Positions 7,863 to 16,657 are shown, numbered from the stretch's first letter. The stretch is DNA of 64,000 nt from Chelatococcus asaccharovorans (GCF_003201475.1 NZ_QJJK01000001.1:384501-448500); one strand, 5' to 3'. Notes: a model not told the origin generated them from the letters alone. A program made the numbers and translations.

Positions 7863-8705
7863 TCAAAGCCCCTTCAAGCGCTGTATACCCTCCGCCAGCG
7901 TCCAGAGCGCGCGATTGAGGCCCACATTCTGGTCGATGCCGTTGATGGCGCGGGTCTGGGTGCGACGAATGCGGCCGTCTGACGTCTGGCGGCGTCCCCG
8001 CAATCCGCCCCGGATGAGATTTTCCTGAATGACGTTGAACGTGCTCCAGACGCTTTGCCCCGCATCCTCGTGCCGGCGGGGCATGATGATCTGGTCCGGC
8101 TGAACCGGGCTTTCCTCTTCGCCATAACGGGCGACAAGACTGGCCTCGGCCAAAACCCGCTGCTCGTCTCGCGAAAGCCGCGTCTCCTTCATCGTCTCGG
8201 TGGCGTCGATGAGGCGCGGGAAGTCCTCGGCGACGGTATAGACGCCCTCGATGATCTGATCCTGAATGCCGCCTTTGTGGGGAACGCGGATTTCCTCGAA
8301 GCGCTCGCCCGCAATCATGCTGTTGGTGCAGACGAAACGCAGCATCCCCGCGAACATCTGATAGGCGCTCGTCCCGTCATGGCTGTTGACGATGATGACT
8401 TCGGCGGCCTCCGGCTTGCCGATCCCGCCATCCCGGCGCAGGCGCAGCATATGCTTGGCGTGGCCGTGGCGGCTGCCGTCGCGCGGAACCGACTGCACGG
8501 CGAAGAACGGGAACCATCCCTCCCGGCGCAAGCCCTCCACGATGTCGATGGTGGGGACATAGACGTAACGCTCGGACCGGCTGTCATGGGCCTCGCGGGC
8601 GAAGATGGAAGGGACGTGGCGAAACAGAGCCTCATTGTCGAGCGGTTCGCGTCCGCTGATCTGATGGGCATTGCGGCCGAACCGCGTGGCGAGCTGGTGA
8701 TACAT
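7863..8705 (-). CDS. DUF932 domain protein
   Basis: A 280-residue DUF932 (phage/plasmid-like) protein, a widespread accessory protein of mobile elements whose biochemical role is not settled. The domain covers most of the protein: LFRHVPSIFAREAHDSRSERY, shortened to the HVPSIFAREAHDSRSERY motif, VEGLRREGWFPFFAVQSVPR, then VIIVNSHDGTSAYQMFAGM and RFVCTNSMI, all family landmarks. The ATG at 8705 (MYHQLATRFG) is supported by an upstream GGAAGG; a longer frame reaching 8816 runs through the leader repeat and is rejected. Its 5' leader (8706-8826) is nearly the same as that of the ParB-like gene at 13561, so the two genes are likely co-regulated. Confidence 0.85.
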   Translation of the reverse strand: MYHQLATRFGRNAHQISGREPLDNEALFRHVPSIFAREAHDSRSERYVYVPTIDIVEGLRREGWFPFFAVQSVPRDGSRHGHAKHMLRLRRDGGIGKPEAAEVIIVNSHDGTSAYQMFAGMLRFVCTNSMIAGERFEEIRVPHKGGIQDQIIEGVYTVAEDFPRLIDATETMKETRLSRDEQRVLAEASLVARYGEEESPVQPDQIIMPRRHEDAGQSVWSTFNVIQENLIRGGLRGRRQTSDGRIRRTQTRAINGIDQNVGLNRALWTLAEGIQRLKGL

Positions 8706-8826
8706 GGTCTTTCCTTCCGTGGGTCTGGGTTGGAGCGCAGCGCTGCGCTGCAACCCTGGCCGTCGCCGAGACCGGGGTAGAAAGGTGCAAGGGCGGCCGG
8801 GGCGGAGGGGGATCACCCGGCCTGCA
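8703..8826 (-). repeat. Leader repeat A (shared 5' region)
   Basis: About 124 bases from the DUF932 start codon upstream. Same order and largely the same bases as 13559-13681 upstream of the ParB-like gene. It contains the 16-bp palindrome AGCGCAGCGCTGCGCT at 8734-8749, within a longer near-perfect stem (GGTTG...CAACC). Confidence 0.75.
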
Positions 8827-9053
8827 CGGAACGGAGGAACGACGTGGAGGAAGGCCGGGGAGACCGGCCCGGCCGAGCGTCAGCGATCCCTTGCGCCGCG
8901 CGGGGGCAGCGCCCCTAGCCAGACTGCCGGCTGAAGCGGAGGCGGAAGCCGGGATGACGATTCGATCGGGATACCGATCTCCCTGTTCCTTGAAGGCGGC
9001 GGGCATGAGCATAGAGAAGCCCCGCTCTTGGCGGGGCTCCTGAAGGGCTGGTC

Positions 9054-9371
9054 TTAGTCGCCGATGCGGCGGGACCAGATGAGGTTGTGGCCACTGCCAT
9101 CCTCGGCTTCGACCAGGCTGGCGTAGATCGGGGCCGGGAAGCTCGGATCGTCCAGCTTGACCGAGAGGTATTCGCGCTGGGTCTCGCGGGCGACTTTCTT
9201 CCAGGCCGCGCCGAACTCGGTCGCGCCGGCGAAGATGCGAAAGTCCGGGCCGCGCTCGCTTTCGCCCTCCGAGGGGACGAACTTGGCCTTGACGTTGAGG
9301 GTCAGGGTCTTGACCGCGCCGGTGAAGCCCGCGCCGTTTTCGTTCTTGGTGAAGGTGCCGATGGTCGCCAT
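9054..9371 (-). CDS. DUF736 family protein (second copy)
   Basis: A 105-residue DUF736 protein with all family blocks: [68 protein letters not shown] and HNLIWSRR. It is closer to the family consensus than the copy at 3046. It is coded alone between DUF932 and the DUF736 remnant at 9644. Function unknown; carried by almost all elements of this type. Confidence 0.9.
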   Translation of the reverse strand: MATIGTFTKNENGAGFTGAVKTLTLNVKAKFVPSEGESERGPDFRIFAGATEFGAAWKKVARETQREYLSVKLDDPSFPAPIYASLVEAEDGSGHNLIWSRRIGD

Positions 9372-9643
9372 TGTCGTATTCCTTTTCCTGTCGGGCCGCA
9401 CCATTGCGACCTCAATGGGGGTCGTGAGACCGGGGACGATCGGCCCTGCACCCGAAGGGCTGGAACAAAGTGGAAGGCGGCCGGCGACGGCTTTTTTGCT
9501 TCGCGATGCAAGCCGAAGGCGGCGGAAAAAAGTTGGCGACGGACGTTGCGGGAGACGAGTGAGGCGAAGCCGGTCCTCGGTCAGACCCATGCCAATCGAG
9601 ATCGCGGATGGGGCGCCGTTTCAGGAAATCGAGGGAATACGAC
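9372..9643. other. Intergenic region upstream of DUF736
   Basis: Roughly 270 bases with no supported gene. It should contain the promoter of the DUF736 gene at 9371 (minus). No clear motif found. Confidence 0.3.
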
Positions 9644-9950
9644 AATGGCGACCTTCCCTGCGCCTCAACGCTCGAGAACGAAAACAGGCGGGTTTCGCTG
9701 GCCTATGCACAATCGCCCTGATCCTCGCCGTCGCGGCCGGCCCACTGGCTCCTCGGCGAGAAGCGAGGGACGCTTGGTCCCGCTTCGCTCCATCGCTGCA
9801 CAGACCGGCAGGTGCTGCCAGCAGTGTGCTCGCACGATGCTCAGCCAGTTCCCGGGCTGCTGGATGATCCGAGTTTCCCGGCTTTGGTCCGTCGCCTGAT
9901 AGCCGACCGGGGCCAAACGGTCTCACCTCATTTGGTCCTGCCGCAAACGG
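9644..9950 (+). pseudogene. Decayed third DUF736 copy
   Basis: On the plus strand, an ATG at 9644 reads MATFPAPQRSRTKTGGF, matching the start of DUF736 proteins. Further on, in another frame, [22 protein letters not shown] and PHLVLPQ align with the family blocks [22 protein letters not shown] and HxLIWSR in the right order and spacing. The middle is unreadable and the frame changes at least once. It is convergent-divergent with the intact copy at 9054, so it looks like an old duplicate. Confidence 0.5.
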
Positions 9951-10112
9951 CGACTGAGGCCAGCCTTTCGGGAACCTCGTCCACAACGGGGCGGCCCGCG
10001 AAATGACCGTCGCCGCCTTCGCGTTAGCGATTGAAGCCGGATGGTGGAAATGCGCCGTAGGCGTGGTTCCGGCGCAGCCGAAAGCGCGGCCCGAAGAGCA
10101 ACGCTATTGCCT
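9951..10112. other. Short intergenic region
   Basis: No supported gene between the DUF736 remnant and the XRE gene. Confidence 0.3.
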
Positions 10113-10808
10113 CTATCCTAACGAACCTCGATCCGATTCCAGGCTTTCCCATCCACCTTCAAGCTGGACTAGGGCGAAGCGGCTCCCCTCTGAACCATCT
10201 TTGGGCAGAAGGGTCATCAAACCTACTGTGAAGACAAGAGTCGGTCGGTCTTTTTGACGAAGCTGCTGCTTGTGGGTTCCCATATGGCAAATGAACCCAT
10301 GTTTATCCATGTCTTGGCACAACTCTATGAAGCTACGCGCATATTCAAGCCGCTGTGACATGGGGCAGTCGTCCCACACGTCGTTCAAATCCGTGATCCA
10401 GTCCGTCATGGCGGCGGCCGTCTCCAACGCCACATCGTCCGTCACGGCGGAGGTATCGATACGGAAAGCGTGTTGCTGACCGAACGCTGAGAGGAAGTCG
10501 CTTGCCTTGCAGATAGGGTGGGTCGTCACCAGCACCATTTTACGGAGCGCCCGTTCCATCTCCGCTTTCTGTCGAGCCTCTTGTTCGGGCGTGGGCTTCT
10601 CGAAGTAACGAACGTCGATCTGCATGGCGCGAGTAATACTGCGTAGCGTCTGTTCATCCGGCCGGTGACGACCGCTTTCGATTTTTTCAATGGTTCGTGT
10701 GGTCAAGCCCGCTGCGTCGGCGAGGTTTTCCTGTGTGAGCTTGTGCAGCTTGCGAATGAACTTAACTTGTTCGGCAATATAAGCGGGATCACGTTCCATG
10801 GTTTCCAT
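10113..10808 (-). CDS. XRE family regulator with C-terminal extension
   Basis: A 231-residue protein. Residues about 10-70 form a Cro/CI-type HTH: VKFIRKLHKLTQENLADAAGLT and RTIEKIESGRHRPDEQTLRSI. The remaining ~160 residues (EKPTPEQEARQKAEMERALR onward) have no domain I recognise; they contain a WITDLNDVWDD stretch and an apparently folded, mixed region with several Cys and His, without a membrane segment. I chose the ATG at 10808 (METMERDP). The gene stands between the DUF736 remnant and a small membrane protein in the same direction. Likely a regulator with an effector- or partner-binding C-terminal domain; target unknown. Confidence 0.75.
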   Translation of the reverse strand: METMERDPAYIAEQVKFIRKLHKLTQENLADAAGLTTRTIEKIESGRHRPDEQTLRSITRAMQIDVRYFEKPTPEQEARQKAEMERALRKMVLVTTHPICKASDFLSAFGQQHAFRIDTSAVTDDVALETAAAMTDWITDLNDVWDDCPMSQRLEYARSFIELCQDMDKHGFICHMGTHKQQLRQKDRPTLVFTVGLMTLLPKDGSEGSRFALVQLEGGWESLESDRGSLG

Positions 10809-10897
10809 TGTTGCTCTCCATCGTTGAGATGCAACCATTTTGCGTATTGAGCACCTGATTGTCCCCGAACGCGACCCGAACGGAATCCGAACCAAGG
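10809..10897. promoter_or_regulatory. Promoter region of the XRE gene
   Basis: Short AT-richer gap upstream of the XRE start (minus strand) and just after the membrane protein stop. No confident -35/-10 assignment. Confidence 0.25.
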
Positions 10898-11314
10898 TCA
10901 CGTTTGTTGCGGCATCGGCGAGATGCCCAACCGCATCACTGCCGACACACCAACGAAACCGCCGCCAATGAGGCAGAAAATCTGCCGCCAGATTTCGGAC
11001 GGTACGGAAACCTTCGTCACGCCATGAACGAGCGCGTATCCGGCGACAGCGGCTGGCGCGGCGAAGGCAAGCGCCGCAATGAGGCGCAGGATCGGCGGAC
11101 GCCGCGCGTGAAATAGGAACGCCAGAATGCTGAAGGCCGCACCGGCTGCGATAAGGCCGACAAGGCCCGCGCCGATCAGGCCGGAGCCTGTCTGATAGGC
11201 GAATTGCGCTGCGGTCAGTCCAAGCATGAACGGGAGAGCATAGACGGCGAGCGTATAGGCCAGGACGCAAAGCATCGCGATCAGCGCGACGCTCATAATC
11301 ATGACAGCGGCCAT
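10898..11314 (-). CDS. Small multi-pass membrane protein
   Basis: A 138-residue integral membrane protein with four likely membrane segments (about 3-25, 42-67, 75-95 and 110-128), starting MAAVMIMSVALIAMLCVLAY. No motif identifies a family. It is coded on the same strand as and downstream of the ParB-like gene, separated by two hairpins. Related small membrane proteins are common in the accessory part of these elements. I do not assign a function. Confidence 0.65.
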   Translation of the reverse strand: MAAVMIMSVALIAMLCVLAYTLAVYALPFMLGLTAAQFAYQTGSGLIGAGLVGLIAAGAAFSILAFLFHARRPPILRLIAALAFAAPAAVAGYALVHGVTKVSVPSEIWRQIFCLIGGGFVGVSAVMRLGISPMPQQT

Positions 11315-11390
11315 TGTTCTTCTCCTCTCTGGAGGTGCTCGCCCTGTCGATGTCGAACAGGGCCTCTCGTCGTGACGGTCGAGGTCATCC

Positions 11391-11419
11391 GGCCGCGCAA
11401 CAGCGCGGCCGTTTTTTTT
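11391..11419 (+). terminator. Rho-independent terminator (plus strand)
   Basis: GGCCGCGC and GCGCGGCC pair around AACA and are followed by GTTTTTTTT: a textbook intrinsic terminator reading rightward. No rightward gene precedes it closely, so it may block read-through antisense to the ParB-like gene. Confidence 0.65.
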
Positions 11420-11427
11420 CCAGCGAG

Positions 11428-11457
11428 AGGCCGGGACCGCTCGCACGGTCCCGGCCT
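11428..11457 (-). terminator. Hairpin after the ParB-like gene
   Basis: AGGCCGGGACCG and CGGTCCCGGCCT form a perfect 12-bp stem with a six-base loop, starting eight bases past the ParB-like stop on the minus strand. Probable terminator or mRNA 3' stem. Confidence 0.55.
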
Positions 11458-11464
11458 GTCTTCC

Positions 11465-13561
11465 TCACTCCGCTGCAATGGCGAAATGCGCGTCGTTCCG
11501 CGCTTCCGGCACGATCTCGGTGTTGATGGCGAAAGCATCGGACTGCTGTTCCGCAAGCCATGCGGGCCGTTCGGTGCGTAGCACGGGCGGAAGCCAGCCG
11601 ATCCCAGCTAGAAGCTGTTCGGCGGCTTCGGCCATCTCCACCTTCTTCTTGTCCGCAATCCGCTCTGCCGCCTCGTCGCCAAGGGCTTCGCGCACGGCGG
11701 CGAGTATATGCGCCTTGGTGACGCGGCCGAGATAGGTCCGCACGGTGGGCGTCCAGTGCGCCGTCATGTCAAGCGTCACCGCCGTCGCCAGCTTGTCCGC
11801 CGTCTCATGGGCGCAGCGCTTGCTGGTTTCCCAAGGCAGCTTCACCACATTGACGGTGAGCGAGGCGCAATGTGCGAGCAAGGCCATGAGGCTCGCATAG
11901 TCCAGACCGGCGACGAATCTCCACAGGTCCGCAACATCGCGCGGCATGTCCGCCGCCCATCCGGCATGACGATCCGCCAGCATCTTCGCCGCCGCCGTGT
12001 CCTCGATACCGTCCGCGTGGGCCGCGAGGTAGTTGCTGGTCGGATGGATTTCGAGGCAATGGGCCTCCCCGCCGCCGCGATAGAAGGTCTGCGCGGCCAG
12101 AGCGTGAACCACGGCGACAAGCGCCATGTCCGGCTGCTCGCCGAGGGCAAGGCGCAGCGCAAGGGTGCGATGCGCGGTCAGGTCGCGGATGAGAGAATCG
12201 GGCAGCGGCTTGCGGTCATCCCCGGCTTCTTCTTCGGGCTCCGGCTCGCTCGCGGAAACCTCGCCGCCATCGCCGTCCTGCTCGTCGCCGTCGAGAATTT
12301 CGCCATCGCCGTTGACGCGCACCCCTTCAATGACGGTTTCGCCATCCTCGGCGGCTTCCGGTTCCGGTTCCGGTGCCTCGTCCTCGGCCCGGATAAAGCC
12401 GCGCTCGATACGGATTTCGCCGTCATGGGCCACGACGACGAACACGCCGCCGCGCGCGATCTCGTCGGGATCGTAGGCATGACGCAGGGCGTCGATCCGC
12501 TCGATCTCGGCCTCAAGCTCCGCGAACCGCGCATCCACTTCGGGCGGGAGGTCAATGTCAGCGTCCTCCCATTCCGCCGTCAGGCGCTCAAACTCGTCCT
12601 GCGCGGCGTCGTAGGCATTGGCGTCCGCCTCCGAAAGCTCCACCGAATGCGGATAGACGCGCCGCATCCCATGGGCATGGGGGAAGTCGAGATAGACGGC
12701 GGTCCATTTCCAGCCTTCGGCCTCCCGCACCTCGGCGGCGATCCGTTCCAGCTTCTCGATGGCAAGCCGGTCCAGCAGCGCGGAGTCTTCAAAGAAGCCG
12801 CCGCGATCCTCGGTGAACAGGTCACGGATGATGTTGCCGCCTGCCTCGGTATAGACCTGCGCGCCGACGAAGACGGCGCGCCGTTCCGTTGCTGCCACGT
12901 TCATCTTGGTCAGGTCGCGCCGGATGATCGACGGATCGCGGTTATAGGACAGGTTTTCATAGACGTGTTCCTGCCGTGCGTGATCGTCGGTGATGGCGAA
13001 GGCCATCAACTGGTCCAAGGTCAGTTCGCCGTCGCGATAGACCTGCAAGAGCTTTGGGCTGACAGCGCCGAGCCGCATCCGCTGCTTCACGACATGCGCG
13101 GTCACGCCGAACCGGGCGGCGATTTCCTCCGCACCCCATCCACGATCCTCCGAAAGCTCGCGGAAGCGCTCGAACTCGTCGGCAGGGTGCAGGTTCTCGC
13201 GCGTGACATTCTCGTCAAGACTGATCTCGGCGGCATCGTTCGCCATGTCGATGACGCAGCGGATCGGCTCGGTCTTTTTGATCTCCTTGCGCTTCACGCG
13301 CAGCATCTGCGCCAGCCTGCGGCCTTCACCGATGCTGACCAGATAGAAGCCGGTCGGTTCGCCGGATGCATCAAGCTCCGGCTCCACCACCAGATTTTGC
13401 AGGATGCCCTTGGCGGCAATGCTCGCGGCCTTCGCCTCGATAGACGCCTCGCTGTGCGGGGTCTTGCGGGCATTCTTCGGGTGCTTCTTGAGCTTGTTGA
13501 GCGGGATGAAGACGGTCGCGCCATTTTCGACGATCGGGGGGTTGTTTGCAGTCGTGGCCAT
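11465..13561 (-). CDS. ParB/RepB/Spo0J-like partition protein, long form
   Basis: A 698-residue ParB-superfamily protein. The N-terminal ParB/Srx nuclease-like domain (residues about 15-130) has VFIPLNKLKKHPKNARKT, IEAKAASIAAKGILQNLVV and FYLVSIGEGRRLAQML; the central HTH (about 150-210) has GWGAEEIAARFGVTAHVVKQRMRLGAV. An acidic low-complexity stretch (EAPEPEPEAAEDGE and similar) near residues 395-450 separates a helical C-terminal domain. Long ParB-like proteins of this kind are standard in Hyphomicrobiales ICEs and plasmids and are thought to bind DNA, perhaps as a partition, transfer or regulatory factor; no ParA lies next to it here. The ATG at 13561 is directly preceded by the shared leader repeat. 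Confidence 0.9.
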   Translation of the reverse strand: MATTANNPPIVENGATVFIPLNKLKKHPKNARKTPHSEASIEAKAASIAAKGILQNLVVEPELDASGEPTGFYLVSIGEGRRLAQMLRVKRKEIKKTEPIRCVIDMANDAAEISLDENVTRENLHPADEFERFRELSEDRGWGAEEIAARFGVTAHVVKQRMRLGAVSPKLLQVYRDGELTLDQLMAFAITDDHARQEHVYENLSYNRDPSIIRRDLTKMNVAATERRAVFVGAQVYTEAGGNIIRDLFTEDRGGFFEDSALLDRLAIEKLERIAAEVREAEGWKWTAVYLDFPHAHGMRRVYPHSVELSEADANAYDAAQDEFERLTAEWEDADIDLPPEVDARFAELEAEIERIDALRHAYDPDEIARGGVFVVVAHDGEIRIERGFIRAEDEAPEPEPEAAEDGETVIEGVRVNGDGEILDGDEQDGDGGEVSASEPEPEEEAGDDRKPLPDSLIRDLTAHRTLALRLALGEQPDMALVAVVHALAAQTFYRGGGEAHCLEIHPTSNYLAAHADGIEDTAAAKMLADRHAGWAADMPRDVADLWRFVAGLDYASLMALLAHCASLTVNVVKLPWETSKRCAHETADKLATAVTLDMTAHWTPTVRTYLGRVTKAHILAAVREALGDEAAERIADKKKVEMAEAAEQLLAGIGWLPPVLRTERPAWLAEQQSDAFAINTEIVPEARNDAHFAIAAE

Positions 13562-13681
13562 GGTCTTTCTCCTATTGGCTTGGGTTGGAGCGCAGCGCTG
13601 CGCTGCAACCCTGCCCGTCGGCGAGACCGGGGTAGCAGAGGGCAAGAGCGGTCGGGCGGAGGGGGATCACCCGGCCTGCAC
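13559..13681 (-). repeat. Leader repeat B (shared 5' region)
   Basis: Counterpart of 8703-8826, ending at the ParB-like start codon. The palindrome AGCGCAGCGCTGCGCT is at 13589-13604, about 30 bases before the start, so the transcript leader would fold into a strong hairpin. Confidence 0.75.
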
Positions 13682-13931
13682 AAGCGGGTTTCCTTCAACG
13701 TGAAGTGCTGAAAGCTTTATCCGCGCGGAAGGTCGGGGATACCGCCCGCCCGCTCTTGCCCGCCGCGAGGGCGGAGCCCTTAGCCCTGAAAGGCGGTGCG
13801 AGCCCTTGGGATCAGTGAGAAAAGTCGCAACACCGTCAAGATCTGGAGCCTTGCCGATCTTCTACTTCAATTGAGCAAATTGCAGCGGTTGTATATTGTG
13901 GCTGTGGGCGATCGCTCGGGGGGGCATCAGT
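13682..13931. other. Junction between ICE backbone and defence island
   Basis: About 250 bases between divergent genes (ParB-like, minus; small protein, plus). It holds the ParB-side promoter and the promoter listed at 13871. The left half shows a loose echo of the sequence upstream of DUF932 (a GC-rich block ending CCCTTAGCC). Confidence 0.4.
13871..13899 (+). promoter_or_regulatory. Candidate promoter for the small protein-ATPase operon
   Basis: TTGAGC (13871-13876) and TATTGT (13894-13899) are 17 bases apart, about 33 bases before the start codon at 13932. A G-rich stretch before the ATG could act as ribosome site. Confidence 0.35.
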
Positions 13932-14159
13932 ATGTCGGGCAGTTTTGATTTTTCACTCGATGAGGACTGGTCGACAAACATCGGCCGGCTGAAGGTGCAT
14001 CTCGAGACAGTTGATGCCGAGTGCGTCAAAATCCTCTTCGATAACCTCGCCATCCTGGAAGCTGGCGACAACAACGCGCGGCGGGATTTCAATCAGAAGG
14101 TCCTTGAAGCCTTGGAGGCCGCCGCGCAGGCGGAGATAGACTCTCAGGGGGGCGAGTGA
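13932..14159 (+). CDS. Small acidic protein coupled to Rad50-like ATPase
   Basis: A 75-residue acidic, mostly helical protein (MSGSFDFSLDEDWSTNIGRL at the start; helix-rich KVLEALEAAAQAEIDSQ at the end). I recognise no family. Its stop codon overlaps the start of the ATPase gene (ATGA), so the two products are made together and probably act as a complex. The closest idea is a small partner subunit of an SMC/Rad50-like ATPase system, comparable in position to the middle component in ABC-three-component defence systems, but sequence alone does not prove that. It starts the plus-strand part of the defence island. Confidence 0.75.
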   Translation: MSGSFDFSLDEDWSTNIGRLKVHLETVDAECVKILFDNLAILEAGDNNARRDFNQKVLEALEAAAQAEIDSQGGE

Positions 14160-16657
14160 TGCCCCGTTACTACCTGACCAAGCTCGGCGTTGAAGGGTTT
14201 CGAGGCATCAAGAACGAGGGAGATCCGCTCACCCTTCGCTTCAAGCCAGACGCGGTCAATTCCATCTATGCCCAGAACGGCATCGGCAAGACCTCGCTGT
14301 TCGAGGCCATCAGCTACGCCATCTTCGACAAGTTGCCCAAGCTCGACGGGCTCCAGCGGAGCGAGCGGCCGGAGACATACTATGTGAATCGCTTCCATAC
14401 GGGCGGGGTCGGCTCCATCTCCTTGGAGTTTACACCGGACGACGGCACAGCGGCGGTCGAAATCGTCGTCCAGCGCACGGCCGCAGGTCAGCGCACCGTG
14501 ACGAGCCCGACAGGACATGCCGATCCCGAAGCTTTCCTCGCCGCGTTGGCCGAAGATTTCACGGTCGTGGATTACGCCAAATTCACGCGCTTTATCGACG
14601 ATTCGCCCCTCGATCGGGGGCGCACCTTCTCCTCCTTGATCGGACTGGCCCGCTTCGCGCACCTCCGCCAACGGTTCGATCAGGCGAGCAACACACGGGC
14701 TTTCAACACCGATTTCCAGATGGCCGCGTTGAAGGCGAAGCTTGAAGCCGCCGAAAAGCTCGTGCGGGATCATCGGGCTGCGGCGTTGTCGGCTTATGAG
14801 GCCGTGACGGGAACGGCAATCCAGGACCTGTCGGCAGAAGTGCAGCGGGTCGCGGAAATCACGGCCGCACTGGCTGCCATTCCAACGCTCGCGCCAGTCT
14901 TCGCCGGAAAAGACATCCTGACGGTGGACATGGATGCCGCCCGCGCCGCCATCGTCGCGGCGGAGGGCGGTCCCGCGAAGGCCGAGTATCAGAAGGTGTT
15001 GCGCAATATCGAGGCGCTTTCCCAGAGCGCGCCCACGCCGGAAGCGGCGGCCGACATCGGGACGCTGCTCGACCTGGCACGCCGTCATGACGCGGCGGTC
15101 GCGCTCGCCGGCAGCAAGAGCCGGCAGGACCTTTTCGAGGCCGCCAAGGGCGTGGTCGAGGAAGCGGACTATAGCGATCCTCACCAATGCCCCGTCTGCG
15201 ACACGCATATCGAAGAGCCCATTGCCACGCGGATGGAACGGCTGCTTGAGCGCTATCGTGAGGCGGACCAACTCGGCGAAGAAGTCAAGCAGGCCGTGAC
15301 CGCCAGCGTCTGGCTGGATTGGCTCAACAAGCTGGAAAGTTGCGCCGCCCTGACCGTCGCGGACGACAAGAAGCACCGGGCGAGCATCCGACAGTTGGCG
15401 AACGAAAACCGCCTGACTGAGGGTCGTCTGCGGGAAGCGGTCGATAACGCGCAGCCGCTCGAAGAGGAGCGAAAGACCGCACTTGAGACCGCGCAGAAGC
15501 GGGAACAGGAGCTTCAGGCCGAATTGCCGCCGTCGCTTGTCGCACTGACCCAGCAACTCGAAGCCGGAAGCCGCTTCCGTGAAGCCATCCTTGGACATCG
15601 AACAGCGGCAAAGGAAGCAAGCGCCTGGCGGTCGCACAAGAAATGGCGAGAGCGGTGGCAAACCTTCATCGGCGCCGCCGCCAAGACCGTGGGTGAGGCG
15701 GAGAGTCGGCTGGCGACCCAGCGCATCAACGCGATTGAGGCGAGCTATCAAGACCTGTTTCGGGGTCTGGTGCGGGGCGGCGTGGATATGCGGCCCAAAC
15801 TGGAGCGGTCGGCGGACAGCGAAGACGTGGATCTGAAGCTGGAGAACTTCTACGGCGAGGCCGGCATCTCGGCACGGGCCGTCCTGTCCGAGAGCTACCG
15901 GAACGCCATAGCCGGCTCGATCTTCTTCGCGGCGGCGGTCAAGCAGAGCGGTCCCGCCCGATTCATGGTGCTCGACGACATAACCTCCAGCTTCGATGGC
16001 GGCCACCAGTTCGCCTTGATGGAGGCATTGCGCACCAAGTTGCAGGCTTCAGCGGCAGCCGACGGCCTGCAATTCATCGTGCTCAGCCACGACACGCTTT
16101 TGGAGAAGTATTTCGACAAGACAGCGAGCGAACAGGTGGGCTGGCACCACCAGCGCCTGCAAGGTGCCGCCCCGACGGGGAACGTGTACGCCAGCCAGCT
16201 CGATGCGAACCGGCTCAAGAATCTGGCGACGACGCATCTTCAGGCCGGGCAGGTGGACATCGGCCAGCCGTTCGTGCGGCAGTATCTGGAGTTCAAGTTG
16301 TCGCAGATCATCTCCAAGCTGAAGATTCCGGTGCCGCCCGACTATGCCATCCGCAGCGACAACAAGACTGTCGGGAATGCTCTCGACGCCATCTCATCGG
16401 CCATCGACCTTTTCGACAGCGCCGGCAGAATCGTACTGAGCGCGCAACAGAAGACGGATTTCCGCAACCAGCATGTCCCTGCGATTATCGCGAACTACGT
16501 CAGTCACTATGAGACAGGCGGCGGCACACCGATCAACGCCCATGTGCTGCTCGGCGTGCTGCAATCCGTGGACGACCTCGCCGAATGCTTTCGGTACGAT
16601 GATACGTCCAAGACGCCGCCCGAGCGGAAATGGTATCGGAATCTGGGACAATGGTAG
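14159..16657 (+). CDS. Rad50/SMC-like AAA ATPase with CPVC zinc hook
   Basis: An 832-residue ABC-class ATPase of the Rad50/RecF/RecN kind. Visible parts: fold start KLGVEGFRGIKN; Walker A AQNGIGKTS (about 38-46, first Gly replaced by Ala); long helical arms with a single CPVC motif at 344-347, which in Rad50 pairs with another monomer around zinc; signature LSESYRNAIAGS (about 575-586); Walker B FMVLDDITSSFD (about 602-613); switch His in IVLSHD (about 640). After the head there are ~180 extra residues not found in a minimal Rad50. There is no Mre11-type nuclease beside it; only the coupled 75-residue protein. It converges with the GGCT-like gene that ends the opposite operon. Likely senses DNA ends or structures as part of a defence module; function inferred from context. 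Confidence 0.85.
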   Translation: MPRYYLTKLGVEGFRGIKNEGDPLTLRFKPDAVNSIYAQNGIGKTSLFEAISYAIFDKLPKLDGLQRSERPETYYVNRFHTGGVGSISLEFTPDDGTAAVEIVVQRTAAGQRTVTSPTGHADPEAFLAALAEDFTVVDYAKFTRFIDDSPLDRGRTFSSLIGLARFAHLRQRFDQASNTRAFNTDFQMAALKAKLEAAEKLVRDHRAAALSAYEAVTGTAIQDLSAEVQRVAEITAALAAIPTLAPVFAGKDILTVDMDAARAAIVAAEGGPAKAEYQKVLRNIEALSQSAPTPEAAADIGTLLDLARRHDAAVALAGSKSRQDLFEAAKGVVEEADYSDPHQCPVCDTHIEEPIATRMERLLERYREADQLGEEVKQAVTASVWLDWLNKLESCAALTVADDKKHRASIRQLANENRLTEGRLREAVDNAQPLEEERKTALETAQKREQELQAELPPSLVALTQQLEAGSRFREAILGHRTAAKEASAWRSHKKWRERWQTFIGAAAKTVGEAESRLATQRINAIEASYQDLFRGLVRGGVDMRPKLERSADSEDVDLKLENFYGEAGISARAVLSESYRNAIAGSIFFAAAVKQSGPARFMVLDDITSSFDGGHQFALMEALRTKLQASAAADGLQFIVLSHDTLLEKYFDKTASEQVGWHHQRLQGAAPTGNVYASQLDANRLKNLATTHLQAGQVDIGQPFVRQYLEFKLSQIISKLKIPVPPDYAIRSDNKTVGNALDAISSAIDLFDSAGRIVLSAQQKTDFRNQHVPAIIANYVSHYETGGGTPINAHVLLGVLQSVDDLAECFRYDDTSKTPPERKWYRNLGQW

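Noticed and set aside
11391-11419. Terminator assigned to the small membrane protein
   Set aside because: The T-run is on the plus strand, while that gene reads leftward from 11314.
11708-13711. Plus-strand frame of 667 codons opposite the ParB-like gene
   Set aside because: Mirror of a strongly recognised ParB protein; no domain and no ribosome site.
14144-16006. Minus-strand frame of 620 codons opposite the Rad50-like ATPase
   Set aside because: Antisense shadow in high-GC coding DNA; the plus strand has full ATPase motifs.
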